Position numbers and translations under genes: made by a program. From Dipteronia dyeriana (lineage: Eukaryota > Streptophyta > Magnoliopsida > Sapindales > Sapindaceae): 64,000 nt of DNA. Shown here piece after piece: positions 1 to 11,323 of this stretch. The DNA is taken from the NCBI GenBank assembly GCA_032871835.1, contig CM065297.1, forward strand, positions 93,331,052 through 93,395,051. Reading direction: 5' to 3'. Numbering within the stretch: position 1 is the first letter of the stretch; each line of letters starts with the position of its first letter. A model generated the notes under the pieces. It worked only from the letters and a program-made list of their open reading frames with translations. It searched no databases and was not told the origin of the DNA.

Positions 1-690
1 GATACAAGATAAAGATGGGTTTGGGGTTTGAAAAGTCAAACACAAAGCTTGAATCTTTTCTCTCTTTGAGGTTATCTCTCTCTTTCATAATGTAGTCTTG
101 AAGCCCTAAAACGAGTTAGGGAAGAAGAGAACATATATATAATTAGCTAGGTCAAAACGACATCGTTTTGGGTACACAGGGCACAACCGCTGTGACCCTC
201 ATAGCGATCAACACAGTGGTTAGACGGTTAAACACAACTTTTCCCAAGACCACTATAGAAACCGCTGTAGCACTCACAGTTGTGAACGCTTGTACTTCGC
301 ACCGCTGTGATAATTCACAGCGGTCAACGATGGTTAACTAAGGCACAAATGCATGGAATTTTAAACCTCACTCAATCAACCTAGATGCAATAGATATGAG
401 CATACATGAAGAGAGATAGTAATTTAAGGTGCACAAACATGAAACACACAACAATTATATGACATATGATAATGTGTGATTTATGAATGTGTGCAACTAA
501 ATCTCTTCATAAAGAGTTAAGTACAAGTAAATTACCTCTTAAAGTGCTCTTGATCGAAGGTCTTGAGAATGCCTTTGAAGCTTGACCATGTACATTGAAA
601 GCTTAGACTACCCTTACAAAAAGTCTCAAATGTGGTTTGTCATGAAATAAGTCAGTCATAAAAATGAGGTTCTTACAACATTATTAAAAA
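1..690. other. AT-rich intergenic DNA with repeated GC-rich motif
   Basis: No coding region is recognised. Between about 180 and 335 the motif ACCGCTGTGA or close variants recurs on both strands, and at 301-324 two copies form an inverted repeat with a 4-base loop (TAAT). Read on the minus strand the segment resembles an LTR or promoter (an AACGA(C/T)GTCGTTTT palindrome near 157-172 and a TATA-like run near 131-145), so it may be a decayed LTR. No matching second copy is present. Confidence 0.4.
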
Positions 691-2608
691 AATTGTAGAA
701 ATTTATGCAGTTATGAATCAAAATTTTCCAGATCAAAAAATGTTTGTACTTTAGCATTATCATCTCGGTCACCTAGGATCTATAATGATGCATAAAATAA
801 TTTAAAATTCTCGTGGACATCCATTAAAGAACCAAAAGATTCTTTATCCGATGAGAACTTATGTACTGAATGTACAAGGGAAACTAGCAGTAAAACCATC
901 TTATTCTAAAGTTGGTTTTGAATCCCTATCATTCAAGGGGATATATGTGGAGATATTTATCTACCAAATAAAATCTTTCATTATTTTACGGTTCTAATTG
1001 ATGTATGTACGAGATGATCACATATTTGTTTATTATCAAACATCTCCATATTATTTGCACTAATTATAAGTTTTTCAGGCATATTAACTTGATTGAACTT
1101 ACAAGATATTTGATGAATATTGCATAGCAGCTGGGATTGATGTTCAAAATCAAATTTATATACTCATAACCAAAATGGTTCAGGAGAAACACTTATCAAA
1201 CGTCTCTAGGTAATTGTGAAAATTTTATTATTTCGATACAGTTACTAAATTCTATATGGGGACTTACTCACTTTTTAAGATATTTGATTATGTTATATAT
1301 CTCCTTATTGCATCGCTGACATGATCTAAGATAAGACTTCTTTATCATTCTGAGATTAATATTGATTTTGATTAATCTTCTATTAGATCATTTAAACTTT
1401 TGATAGTTTATATTTTTGCACACAATCTGCACAATATTACATTGATTAATTTCCAAATGGAAAGTTTCTCCAAAAGAGAATAGTAAATGAAAAGTTACTC
1501 TTATACAAAATAAAGATATCAGTTCAGTTCTCTATATATGTAATAAATGTGTCTCATCTTAACCTTCATATCATTCAAATACGAAAAACAATTGATCATT
1601 AGATGATTATTAATCGGTTACATGATATATTAAAGGTAACAAGATTTTATAAGTTGTCATCTCATAAATCCCGGCCAAGTGATTGTTTCTGAAGAACGAT
1701 CAGAGTAAATGGCAACAAATAAATCATCAGATACATATCATAAGCTTATGAACCTTTTTGAAAGGTATTATTATCAAGATCCTAATGTAAACAAAACTTG
1801 AGTTATAAATAAATCTATTTTCTCTAAATCAACTCTATAAGAGTTTGATATATCTAAAGAGACACAAATCTATGAAATGACTAAATCTTTTGATATGGAA
1901 GAATTCTCAACAGATAAACAAGAATGTAGAAATTGAGAAAATATCTATAAATCATATGAGAGAAATGTGGAATCATAAGAAAACAATCATTGATGATATA
2001 TTTTTATACACAGCAGCGCTACTGAAATTATACATGATGATTATGAAACTCTTAAATATCAATGATTGTAGGCAAAAGACTAGAAGAATATAAATCGAGA
2101 TCTTGTAATCTGTATTTGATGAAGCTATAGAAATCTTTATATGGATTAAAAAGAATATGAACGGATGAGGTATAACCGTTTTAGTGAATATCTGATAAGA
2201 TAAAGATATAATAATCTTATTATATACTCATGTGTCTTCATAAGAAATCATAATCTAGATTTGCTGTATTAATAGTTTTTGAATTTATTTGATATGATAG
2301 ACATGAGAAATAAAATATTATCTCAACCTGAAGATCGAACATAGATCAAATGGAAGGCCCATCAATCAAAATATGTTGCAAAATTCTGAAAAGATTCTAT
2401 ATGGGTATTACTCATTCATTAAGTAAACATATGGTTGTTAGAACTCTTGATCCTAAGAAAGATCCATTCCAACCGATGGAAAACGGTGAGAGACTATTTG
2501 GTCATGAAGTACCATATCTTAATGCAATTGGTGTTTTGTTATATCTGGAGACCAGTTATTGCATTCTCAGGGAATGAATTTACTAGATTCACTTTAGCAC
2601 CAATTTAA
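690..2608 (+). mobile_element. Decayed Ty1/copia element, 5' part: pre-integrase, integrase and RT remnants
   Basis: Translation in shifting frames gives a copia polyprotein in the correct order. At about 745-920 is a GAG-pre-integrase-like stretch (LGHLGSIMMHKII). At about 920-1200 are integrase core remnants (SLSFKGIYVEI, then DEYCIAAGIDVQNQ). At 1980-2200 is the RT amino end, including a FIWIKK/LYGLKR box. At 2350-2608 is the RT carboxy end (MVVRTLDPKKDPFQP, EVPYLNAIGVLLYL, then RPVIAFSGNEFTRF). Stops and frameshifts are frequent, so it cannot be functional. The coding match stops at about 2608, where Tat-lineage sequence takes over. The same kind of element appears to resume at 10210, so I read this as one copia element split by a later insertion. 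No 5' LTR or gag was identified. Confidence 0.8.
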
Positions 2609-2664
2609 ATAACGCTTCGTAAAGAATAACAGTTACCCAACGGTTCAACCGTCGAGGAAGCCCG

Positions 2665-3801
2665 GTGGGGAACAGAGATGTCATGATCCAAAGCCTAACT
2701 CAAGAAGTCGAGAACAATAGGCTTCAGATGGATGCTTTGGTCAGACGTTATGGCTATAACGATTTATCTAACGACGACTCAAACAGCCCATTTACCAAGA
2801 AAATCTTACGGACCCCTTTCCCAGAAAGGTTCAGAATACCGCACGTGGAGCAATTTAAGAAAGACACGGACCCGAAAGAGCACTTGAGACGCTATAAAAG
2901 CGCCATGGCCCAATATGCCCCCAGCGATCCCTTATTATGTCTCAACTTCGCACAAACTCTGGGAGACATTGGGTTACCTTCAGCAAGCATCAAGAGTTTC
3001 AGTGAATTAAGCAGGAGCTTCTCAAGGCAATTCCTGAGTAACATTCACAGGAAAAAGTCAGTGGCTCATCTTGCTCAAATAAAACAAGGGAAAGACGAGT
3101 CACTGAAGAAATATCTAGGGAGATTCGGCCAAGGGTTATCAGAGATTGGCAGTGAAAACGATGAAGCCATAATCGTTGCATTCATCAATAATTTGCAGAA
3201 TGGACGGCTATCCTTTGATTTGAGAATAGCACGACTGACTAGATATGCTGACATGATGGATATGGTAGGAGGATACGCATTGGTCGAAGAAGAAGAATTA
3301 GCTACAGGGGGGAGCTATATGCAAGAAGGAAAGCCCGAACAGAAGGATGTTGAAACCAAAGGGCAGAATCAAAAGGGAAAGCTAAAAGGGAACGGTAAGG
3401 AGAAAAACAAGGATGAGGGTAATGAGCTCAATGCCGAACGGTCCACAGAGAAATTCCGAGGCAGATATACCAATTACACCCCTCTACGGAAAAAACAAGA
3501 AGAAATTTTAGCCATCTTGGAAGAAAAGAATATGGTGCAAGAACCGCGGCGACAATCTCAGTTCGTCCTGAGAGATGCAACCAAGTATTGTAGATTTCAC
3601 AAGGAAACCGGGCACGAGACTTCAAAGTGTTTCCAGCTCAGAGATTACATAGAGACTCTTATTCGGGAAGGGCACTTGCGAGATGTAATCTTAAAAAAAG
3701 ATGAGAAATCAGAAACTAAGAAAGAAGTTAAGGCAGATCACTCTGGACGAAATCAATGGCCTAGTCCCGAGGCCAATCAGGTAATACATACGATATACTG
3801 A
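2665..3801 (+). CDS. Retrotransposon Gag polyprotein (Tat lineage)
   Basis: This 378-codon ORF is a Ty3/gypsy Gag, the structural protein of the intracellular particle. A retrotransposon gag domain spans about residues 48-190 (RTPFPERFRIP, then a helical region with FSRQFLSNI and LGRFGQGLSEI). A highly charged Lys/Glu linker follows (about 215-255). A zinc-knuckle-like C-x2-H-x4-H-x4-C signature, YCRFHKETGHETSKC, lies at about 308-322, in the spacing usual for Tat elements. The start is the first Met in the open frame; the true start may be upstream and lost. The frame ends at a TGA, yet the protease continues in exactly the same frame after it, so either the stop is a lesion or the original element used readthrough. 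Confidence 0.85.
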   Translation: MGNRDVMIQSLTQEVENNRLQMDALVRRYGYNDLSNDDSNSPFTKKILRTPFPERFRIPHVEQFKKDTDPKEHLRRYKSAMAQYAPSDPLLCLNFAQTLGDIGLPSASIKSFSELSRSFSRQFLSNIHRKKSVAHLAQIKQGKDESLKKYLGRFGQGLSEIGSENDEAIIVAFINNLQNGRLSFDLRIARLTRYADMMDMVGGYALVEEEELATGGSYMQEGKPEQKDVETKGQNQKGKLKGNGKEKNKDEGNELNAERSTEKFRGRYTNYTPLRKKQEEILAILEEKNMVQEPRRQSQFVLRDATKYCRFHKETGHETSKCFQLRDYIETLIREGHLRDVILKKDEKSETKKEVKADHSGRNQWPSPEANQVIHTIY

Positions 3802-4548
3802 GGACCCTCTACCGGGAAAAGCAACCGAGAACGAACTCAGGAAATCAGAGAAGCAATAGAAGCAAGGAATAACTTTGACGTAAACTCGGTTGAGCCAGAC
3901 CCGAAAAAGGTGAAGGAAGGATGGTACCCGATAGTCTTTACAGAGGCAGATTCCCATGGCGTCGATGTTCGGCCTAATGATGCCTTGGTTATAAGTGCCC
4001 GGATTGGCCATCGGGAAGTCCGGAGAATTTTAATAGATAATGGGAGTTCAACAAACATCCTCAATGTGGCTGTCTATGACTAGCTAAGGCTAGAACGAAA
4101 AGATTTACAGCCTTTCCATACTCCATTAAGGGGGTTTGGAGGGATAGAAGTCAGGTCACTCAGGACGGTAAAACTGCCTGTGAAGATTGGAACAGCATCT
4201 TACCAGAGGACAATCCTGCTCGACTTCGTGGAAGTTGACTTAGACAATTGGCTGTATAATGCATTATTGGGTCGGCCATTTCTGAATAAAACAAGGGCTG
4301 TAACCGCCATTTATGCATTAATGATCAAGTTCCCGACAGACCAGGGGGTCGGGACAGTCAAGGGATCTCAAGAGATGGCCAGAAGAGCAAACCTGTCAGT
4401 ATACAAAGGCAAGAATGATGCTGAACATGCATGCACCATAATGCAGCCAAATCAGTGTAAAGAATCCTTATCATTCAAGCTGGATCCAATGGAGGACTTA
4501 AATGAATCCAAAGCAAAACCATTTGAAGTGATTAAAAGAACCAGATAA
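3802..4548 (+). pseudogene. Retropepsin-like protease of the Tat element (in-frame stops)
   Basis: Downstream of the gag stop the same frame stays open except for a TAG at 4081-4083. It encodes an aspartic protease with the active-site segment RRILIDNGSSTNIL (about 4018-4059) and a downstream DNWLYNALLGRPFLN box (about 4237-4281), matching plant Tat retropepsins, where D-x-G-S-S is normal. The product would have cut the Gag-Pol polyprotein. After 4548 only a short RT-leader relic (KVVKIGANW near 4549, and DHAMPN near 4686) can be read before coding similarity ends at about 4730. RT was therefore lost by deletion, not by point mutation alone. Confidence 0.75.
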
Positions 4549-4729
4549 GGTGGTCAAGATCGGGGCTAATTGGGAGGAAAAATCAAGCAAGACCTCACCA
4601 ATCCGCTTAAAGAATACAAGATCTTTGGAATAGTCGGCCATGGAGCTCATTGGATTGCTTGACCCAATGGAGGGGTTTTACCCCGACCATGCAATGCCCA
4701 ATATCTGAAGATTTTCTATCCTTAAACTA

Positions 4730-5321
4730 TATATATTTATATTAAATATTTTATTCTTTTTTTTTAGTCAGGACAATATTAGTCAAGATAAATATTAAAC
4801 TGTAATTTAAATCTTTATTGATTTTTTACAGTAATAAATAAAACTACTCGGAATTTCCGAAAGAATAGCATATAGCTCGGGATTTCCAAAAGAAGGCATA
4901 TGATAATAAGAACATATGGAAGCAGAGCATGATAATATGAACATGCAAATAGAATTCTCGGGACCATCAAATCCAGAATGGGCGGAGAAGCTCGTAGGAG
5001 CATGCCAGCCGAGCATGGTCAAAATGACCTTCGTAAAAAGGCAAACCAGATGCACCAGACTCTAGAAAAATGATCGGGACGCTATCGGGAGAAATTTCGG
5101 TGAAATACGTAGCTGTGTTGAAGCAATTTTTTTTTTTAAAAAAGAGAGCTCAACGATTCGGTAAACCCTTGCGCATAAAAACTGTGTAGACGTCCTTGGT
5201 ATTGCGTAAGGACTCGAACGTATGATCATGGTGAGCCTTGATGTAATGTTCGGGTAGCAACCGGGTATGAAACACAAGTGTAAACTTGCCTGTTTCAAGA
5301 TGACTCGGTTAATAATAAAGA
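4730..5321 (+). other. Noncoding spacer of the Tat element
   Basis: AT-rich sequence between the truncated RT leader and the tandem array. Short repeated words (CTCGGAATTTCC, CTCGGGATTTCC near 4850-4890) are visible, and a T run lies at 5128-5138. I see no gene. This is where RT, RNase H and integrase would lie in an autonomous relative. Confidence 0.55.
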
Positions 5322-5800
5322 GCCAGTTTAATAAGATACTTGGCAATTGAATTCATTCAGGTAACAACCGGTTTAATAACATACTCGGTTAAGTTACCCA
5401 AACCTCAAAAAAGCCAGTTTAATAAGATACTTGGTAATTGAAGTCATTCGGGTAACAACCGGTTTAATAAGATACTTGGTTAATTTACCAGAACCTCGAA
5501 GAAGCCAGTTTAATAAGATACTTGGCAATTGAAGTGATTCGGGTAACAACCGGTTTAATAAGATACTCGGTTAAGTTACCCGAACCTCGAAGGAGCCAGT
5601 TTAATAAGATACTTCGCAATTGAAGTCATTCGGGTAACAACCGGTTTAATAAGATACTCGGTTAAGTTACCCGAACCTCGAAGAAGTCAGTTTAATAAGA
5701 TACTTGGCAATGGAAGTCATTCGGGTAACAATCGGTTTAATAAGATACTCGGTCAAGTTACCCGAACATCAGCCAGTTTAATACAGCACTCGGTAACAAT
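5322..5800 (+). repeat. 91-bp tandem repeat array, about 5 copies
   Basis: The word GCCAGTTTAATAAGATACTT recurs with starts at 5322, 5413, 5504, 5595 and 5686 (exact 91-bp period), with a last partial copy at 5772. Each unit is itself a diverged dimer: a GCCAGTTTAATAAGATACTTGG half and an ACCGGTTTAATAAGATACTCGG half about 45 bp apart. It lies between the truncated pol and the antisense ORF. Tandem arrays in this position are common in large plant Tat elements. Confidence 0.93.
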
Positions 5801-5933
5801 CAGCAATGAATAGATCAAGACCATTCAATTCAAAATAAAATAGATTTTTTTTGCTCCTAAAAGAATGGTTACAGTTCAAAGAATGGTTCTGTACAAGTAA
5901 AAAATAATCAGAATTTTCTACAATTTTACAAAA

Positions 5934-8820
5934 TTAAGGTTGCACGGATTTCGAGTATTTGCCAATACTCGGATCTGGCATCATCTCGTACTCACGAAGC
6001 AGGCTCTCATTAGACGGCCAAGTGATATCGTCGACAGTATCATCCATCCACTGGCTGTAATCCTCACCCGGGACAGGCCCGACTTCCGGGACTACACCCT
6101 CTACCGACTCTTGACTTGCATAAAAGGTCGAGAGAAAATGCTCGAACGGAATCTCTAAATGCATGGGATGAGGCTCTTTGCCTTGACTACGGCAGTAGGC
6201 TCTCCATTCATTCATCTGAATCCGAAGAGATTCCAAGGACCGGTTCACGTGATGTTTGATTGACAGCTCCCAATTAGCTCGGGCCTTCTCAATCGCCCTA
6301 TTCTTAACTTTGAAGAACTCGCCGGCCGAAACTAGCCCACGTTGAAATTCCTGAAGAAGTAGGGCATCGTAAGCAGGGGATCTTTTAAAATGATCTACCC
6401 CTTGGACTTCAAGTTCCAACCTGGCCTCTTGGGAAAGGGATTCAACTGTCAGCACTTGGAGCTCCAGATCTTCGATTTTTTGGTCATACGCCGACTTCGC
6501 CTGCTCCGCCTCCTGCTCCGCCTTGAGCATGGATTCTTCAGCAGAAGATAAAAGATTTTGAAGTGATGCAACCTTCTCCTCTGCCAGAGATGCCTTGTCC
6601 TCAGCTTCAACCTGCTTCGCCAGACAATGGTCGGCAAATATTTGTACAAAACCGACATCCTGCTGGTAAGCTTTCTCGGCTCGAGCACGACCCTCCTCAC
6701 CAGCCTTCAGCTGAGCCTCTAGACGCCTTATTCGATCGGCTTGATGTTGCTGCGTCTGAATAAGCTTAACAAATTCGGCCACCATCTGTAAAGGAATATA
6801 TTTAGAAATCTGGCAGAAGCAAAACAATAAAGAAGTCAGATTTAACTTACATAAGATGCACCGTTGAAAACGTTTTGAAGACATTCGGACAGAAAACCAT
6901 CTCTAAAACCGCTCCAGCAGTCCTCCCCGATAAAAGCCCTACCGGAGGACATCTCCCGTAGTATATCTCGAGGAGAAAGATTTAAAGGAACCCTCGAAGG
7001 TTCAGCCCCCATATCTCTAACCTTAGGGGTAGAAGAAGCCCTTCTCGGTTTTGAAGCGGCCGCATCTACTGATGCTCCAGCACCAACACTCGGAGCAATC
7101 TCATCCGTAACATCTTCATCACTGGAATCAATAAATGAGACTACCCGAGGAACTTTGAGGGGACGAGATGGTGAACTAACTGCCTTTCGCTTCTCACCCC
7201 GAGAACGGTGGAAGTTAAGATCAGCGGTAGGATCTTCCTGCGGATCTTCCTAAAAAGACTCAAAGAATTCTGCACCTGCAGGCACTTGATCCGTCAAGAT
7301 GTTACCACCGTCGCCAGCTTCAAACTGTCCAACAAGTTTTTCACACGGGTCTTCACATTGCCTCTCCCTATTATCAGGCAGGGTGGTGTCAGCTGGCTCA
7401 CTCTTGCCACTTGGACCAGCAAAATCCTGAGTAAGAGGCTGAGCACCCTGATCAACGCACTCGGGAATTCGTTCCTCAGCAGTGTCGGTTTCATCATCAG
7501 GCTCGGGTGGAGCAATACCTTCATCGCCATGACGGGAAGCTTCCTTTCTACTCGCTTGCAGAATCGCCTTCACCTGGCGAGCTTGAAGGTCGCTGACGAC
7601 GTCGGTATCGAACATTAGTAAAAAAAAAAGATTCATGTGAGAAAAGAAAATAAAAAGCAGAAAAATACAATAGAAAGGGCGCCGGGTTACTTATATCGCC
7701 TGCGATAGCCCGAAATTTGTTTGAAGAAACCGAGCTTTATCAAATCCTCCTCTTTAAAAAGGTAGCTCTTGCTCTTCTTCTCCAGAGTACGAACAGTTGC
7801 CTGAGTCAGCCTCTTCAGCTCAGAATCACTATAATCAATTATATTTTTGTTCCACACTTCGGGGGAACACTCAACACCGTTTGGGAATCCCCAGATCCAA
7901 CAGTGACGTTGAGCCCGAGAGCCCCTCCAGTGAAAAACCAACTGTTCTTCCAAAATTTGTTAGATGTAGGGAATCAACATACAAAACCCTTCTTTTTTGG
8001 GTCATCAGAAGCATCGACCTCCCGATTCACCTTTGCTTATTTGGGGACCCAACCGTCCGATGGAGTAGATGCAAGAAAATAGGTCCCCGTTTTGCTAACC
8101 TGCCTCAACGTAAAGAAATGCCTGATTTCATTCGGGGAAGGCGGCGAAAGGTTCATTCGACTGAACATGTGCCACATGCACATCAAGAATTTTTTAACTA
8201 TTTGGGGCCAATTGACCTGGGGCTATCCCTGCTTCAGCCAAAAACCAGGCAATAAAAGGCTGAAAGGGAAGTGTGACACCACAACATAGCATCGATCCAT
8301 AAATCGCGACCATACCCTCAGGAGGATTCCATACGGCTCAATACCACGCAGGAACCAAAGTGACCGAGTCAGACAAGTCGAATCGGGAGAAATATTTTTC
8401 TATTTCAGCTGGCCCGACCACATTCGGCTCAATATCATAGCCGCTCGGGCGAGTGTCAGAAAATGAAAGACGAGACGCCCTGTACACTTCATCAACGTCA
8501 CCCTAGTTAGCAATATGTTCCCTGGTCTGAACGCTGCTCGAGCCGTGCTTGTATACCTTACTTCTGCTCTGATGTTTACCCATCCTTCGAAAAGATACCC
8601 TGTGATCAGAAATATCAGAATCAGAACTAGATGGAGAACTCGATACAGGGCTGAAAGTGACATCAGGGTGAACCCCAGAAACATCAACCTCTAAAAATGG
8701 AGGCTCATCTATTGGGATATCCCCCAGTAATCGTTTAATGTAAGAAACTAACTGGAAATCCCCACGTTCTAATGCATCAAAAGCGATTTTAAAGAGACGA
8801 TGGCGGGAAGATGGCCCCAT
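5934..8820 (-). pseudogene. Antisense extra ORF (aORF) of the Tat element: Transposase_28-like plus coiled coil, spliced
   Basis: Read on the minus strand from 8820 the pieces are: a Ser-rich N-terminus (8820-8503); a region like the so-called putative gypsy-type transposon domain (about 8290-7690, with AEAGIAPGQLAPNS and EEQLVFHWRG), which has stops; an acidic linker (7636-7250); and a 316-codon C-terminal part (6884-5934). After residue 34 that part is a long Ala/Glu/Lys coiled coil (RRLEAQLKAGEEGRARAEKA). A spliceable intron, GTAAGTTAAATC to TTTACAG, lies at about 6850-6786 just before MVAEFVKLIQ. The function of these proteins is unknown; they are a recurrent accessory of Tat elements. 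The N-terminal and middle parts are disrupted, so this copy is a pseudogene. Confidence 0.65.
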
Positions 8821-9311
8821 TAAAACTAACCTTGAATTGAGATTGATGCAAGATCTTCAAACGGAGAATCGTGAACTTCTGGATAAAGAAATCTGATTTT
8901 AAAGGAATTTCTGCTGAAAATTATTGAGAATAAACCAACGATGTCTCTCAGCAAAGAATTTAAAGAAGAGACGGCACGAAACCCTAGGATTTCAAGGCAG
9001 GAAAAAAAACTTATGACGAAACTCGATGACTTAGGCGGCGTTTGGGGAAAGCAAAAATAATTTCTCATAAATGATATTGAAAAACGAAGAGACAAAGGAC
9101 GCGTGTCAAAACAAGAAGTAGCCCTCGACCGTCAGGACTTCAAAACGTCGCCATCATTTAAGATCTCGCGTAATAAAGCGAATCGAAACTACAGGGTCAC
9201 CATTAAGACACGCCATTATGACAAGACGGCTATTCTGACGAGTAAAAATTAAGACGATTAAAATACTCTTGTCCGAAATGAAATTTACTCGACAAAAATA
9301 TTTTAAGGGGG

Positions 9312-10209
9312 TATTGTCGTATGTGAATTTTACCAAGCATACACGTCATTGACAGGAAGGAGAAAATAGCCAGGTGGACCCCCAAATGAGCACTCAGGAA
9401 ATATCCTACGATGAATCATTAAAGAGAAGAAAGCCCGAGTAAGCATATATTGAATGAAACCTACTCGGGATCAGTTAACAACACTCGGTACTAGTTAAAC
9501 AACGCTTCCACTCGGGCTCAAACAGCGCTACTCGGGACCATCAGGTATTACTCTTACTCGTGAATAAATACGACTCGAGTAAGGACTTGGTGCTTATTTC
9601 ACACGGATTAAGTCATTAAATACGCGAAGATATCCATCAGGAAGGAATCCCAAATAAAATGGAACATTAAGTTAGTAGAGTCCCCAATCAGGAAATAACT
9701 TGATTTATTTACGAAGACTACATTCTTATAAGGAAACAAGTCCAAATTGAACTGCACTACTAGAATCCCACTCGATTTCCATAAGAGACTCCGAAACAGG
9801 AAAGAAGAAAAATCAACCTCAAGCAAGTAACCGAATCACAATTAAATACAAAGATCTTGTATTACTTGTACAAAGCATATTAGGGTTCTATAAGCATATA
9901 AATAGACCCATAATATGGTTCCAAAAGATATAGGCAATATAACATACACAACAAGCAACAGAAAAATACAGAGAGAAAAAATAGAGATCGAGAGCTTGTA
10001 AACATCATATTTTCATAGTGGATTTTGGCTTGGTTGATCCTTCTATCACCCGTGGACGTTTCTCCGGACATCGGAGTTTTACCACGTAAAACTTGTCTTC
10101 GTTACTCTCTTTGAATCTCTTTCTCTCTGAATCTCTTTCTCTTTGAATCAATAGCCGAAATCCAATCTTTGTTGGCTTTTCTGACATAATCCAGAAATCG
10201 ACATCAACA
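9312..10209 (+). mobile_element. 3' LTR of the Tat element
   Basis: A purine tract (TTTTAAGGGGG, 9301-9311) directly precedes the inferred start, and the inferred end is CATCAACA at 10209. A TATA-like ATAAATAG lies near 9898-9906. The 3' part contains the CCGTGGACG...TTTTACCACGTAAAAC segment (about 10049-10092) typical of Tat/Athila R-U5 regions. No second copy exists in the window, so the left edge is uncertain by several bases. Confidence 0.6.
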
Positions 10210-11061
10210 ATAAAGATTATCACAAATGTCACATTGATCCAGTAGATCATCGTATATATATTGTCTTGATAAAAAAGATTACTGTAAAGATTACTGTAAA
10301 GATTACTTTGATCTTTCTAATCATTGTATATACATTACCTTGATCAAAAAGATCATCATAAATATTACTTTGATCCGACATATCATTGGATATCTTTACT
10401 GAGGTTTTTATCCCACTAGGTTTTTTCTATCAAAATATAAATGTGAGATGTATTGAAGAAAATAATAATTCTTGACATATATACACTATACTCTTTTTCC
10501 CATCGATCAAGTTTTATCCCACTGGATTTTTCTGGTAGGGTTTTTAATGAGATAGTTTTGAGACCGTCCAACAATATAAGATCCAGAAGATCATTGTATA
10601 TATTTTTTTGATAAAGCTTTTGTCCTATTGGATTTTCCCTAATAATTTAAAATACAAGTGATGAAAATTCAAGGCACAGTGTTATAAATTAAACGTGGAT
10701 TTTCCACCGCCTAGTACCTCATCATCTCTTCACTTGACTTCATGACACATGTGTACCACTTGTTGACCAGAAGTTACTTTAACCTCATCCAAGCAATATA
10801 TGACCGCCTCTCTTCTACTTCAAAGGTGAATCAAGTGGACTTTCAGTTGATTATAAACATTTCATTTCTATTGTAATTGCTATTGTGTGCTCCAGAATCA
10901 ATATAAAGAAAATATATCTCTCTCTCGTTCTCTCGCCTCTCATCTTTGTTTCTTATTTGTTTATTATTCGATTCATTTACAACATATATATCATTTATCT
11001 TGTTAGTAATTTACTTATTTGTATATATTCATTTATTCATTCATTTGTATTTGTATATATT

Positions 11062-11066
<5 letters not shown>
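10210..11066 (+). mobile_element. 3' end and 3' LTR of the split Ty1/copia element
   Basis: After the Tat 3' LTR come copia 3' untranslated signatures. The line TTTTATCCCACTGGATTTTT with GGTAGGGTTTTTAATGAGA follows (about 10510-10553), with a diverged upstream copy near 10406-10428. A terminal LTR begins TGTTATAAATTAAACG at 10680 and runs to about 11066, containing GTGTGCTCCAGAATCAATATAAAG (about 10884-10907). Motifs such as GATCATTGTATATAT recur at 10240, 10317 and 10590. The RNase H region that should precede this is missing. The right LTR edge is approximate because a (TA)n run follows. Confidence 0.6.

Positions 11067-11068
<2 letters not shown>

Positions 11069-11094
<26 letters not shown>
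11069..11094. repeat. (TA)n microsatellite
   Basis: Uninterrupted TA dinucleotides just after the copia LTR. Confidence 0.95.
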
Positions 11095-11099
<5 letters not shown>

Positions 11100-11100
<1 letters not shown>

Positions 11101-11323
11101 CAAGTGTTAGTTAATTTATGTGTTCAATTAGATTTCTTCACTTATAAATTGTAAACTTTAATTGACATTCCTAATTGAATATGTTTTTCAATAGTCTATA
11201 TATGCTTTCATATTTTTAATATGATGTGATATAAGTTATTTAGAGGAACAAATTTTTGTTTGTTTTTAAGGGATTGAATATAGGATTGAAAACCTATTTA
11301 CCCCTCTAATTTATCTTTTGGTA
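11100..11323. other. AT-rich intergenic DNA
   Basis: No gene or recognisable repeat is seen between the copia LTR and the LINE poly(A) end. Confidence 0.6.

Larger units (their letters stand above)
2610..10209 (+). mobile_element. Ty3/gypsy Tat-lineage element with gag-protease only (TR-GAG-like), 5' truncated
   Basis: Order on the plus strand: gag, protease, a short relic of the RT leader, a noncoding stretch, a 91-bp tandem array, an antisense ORF, a purine-rich tract and a 3' LTR. RT palm, RNase H and integrase are absent. Sense gag-pol plus an antisense extra ORF before the 3' LTR is a known Tat-lineage layout. No 5' LTR or primer-binding site is seen before gag. The element sits between two halves of a copia element, so it is probably a nested insertion whose 5' end was later deleted. 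Being non-autonomous, it would have needed a related full element in trans. Confidence 0.75.

Noticed and set aside
5940..6763. Plus-strand ORFs within the antisense coiled-coil region
   Set aside because: Shadows of the 316-codon minus-strand ORF, which has the coiled-coil periodicity and splice sites.
10885..11097. Hydrophobic 70-codon ORF
   Set aside because: Spans the copia LTR and a TA microsatellite; Ile/Tyr-rich by composition only.
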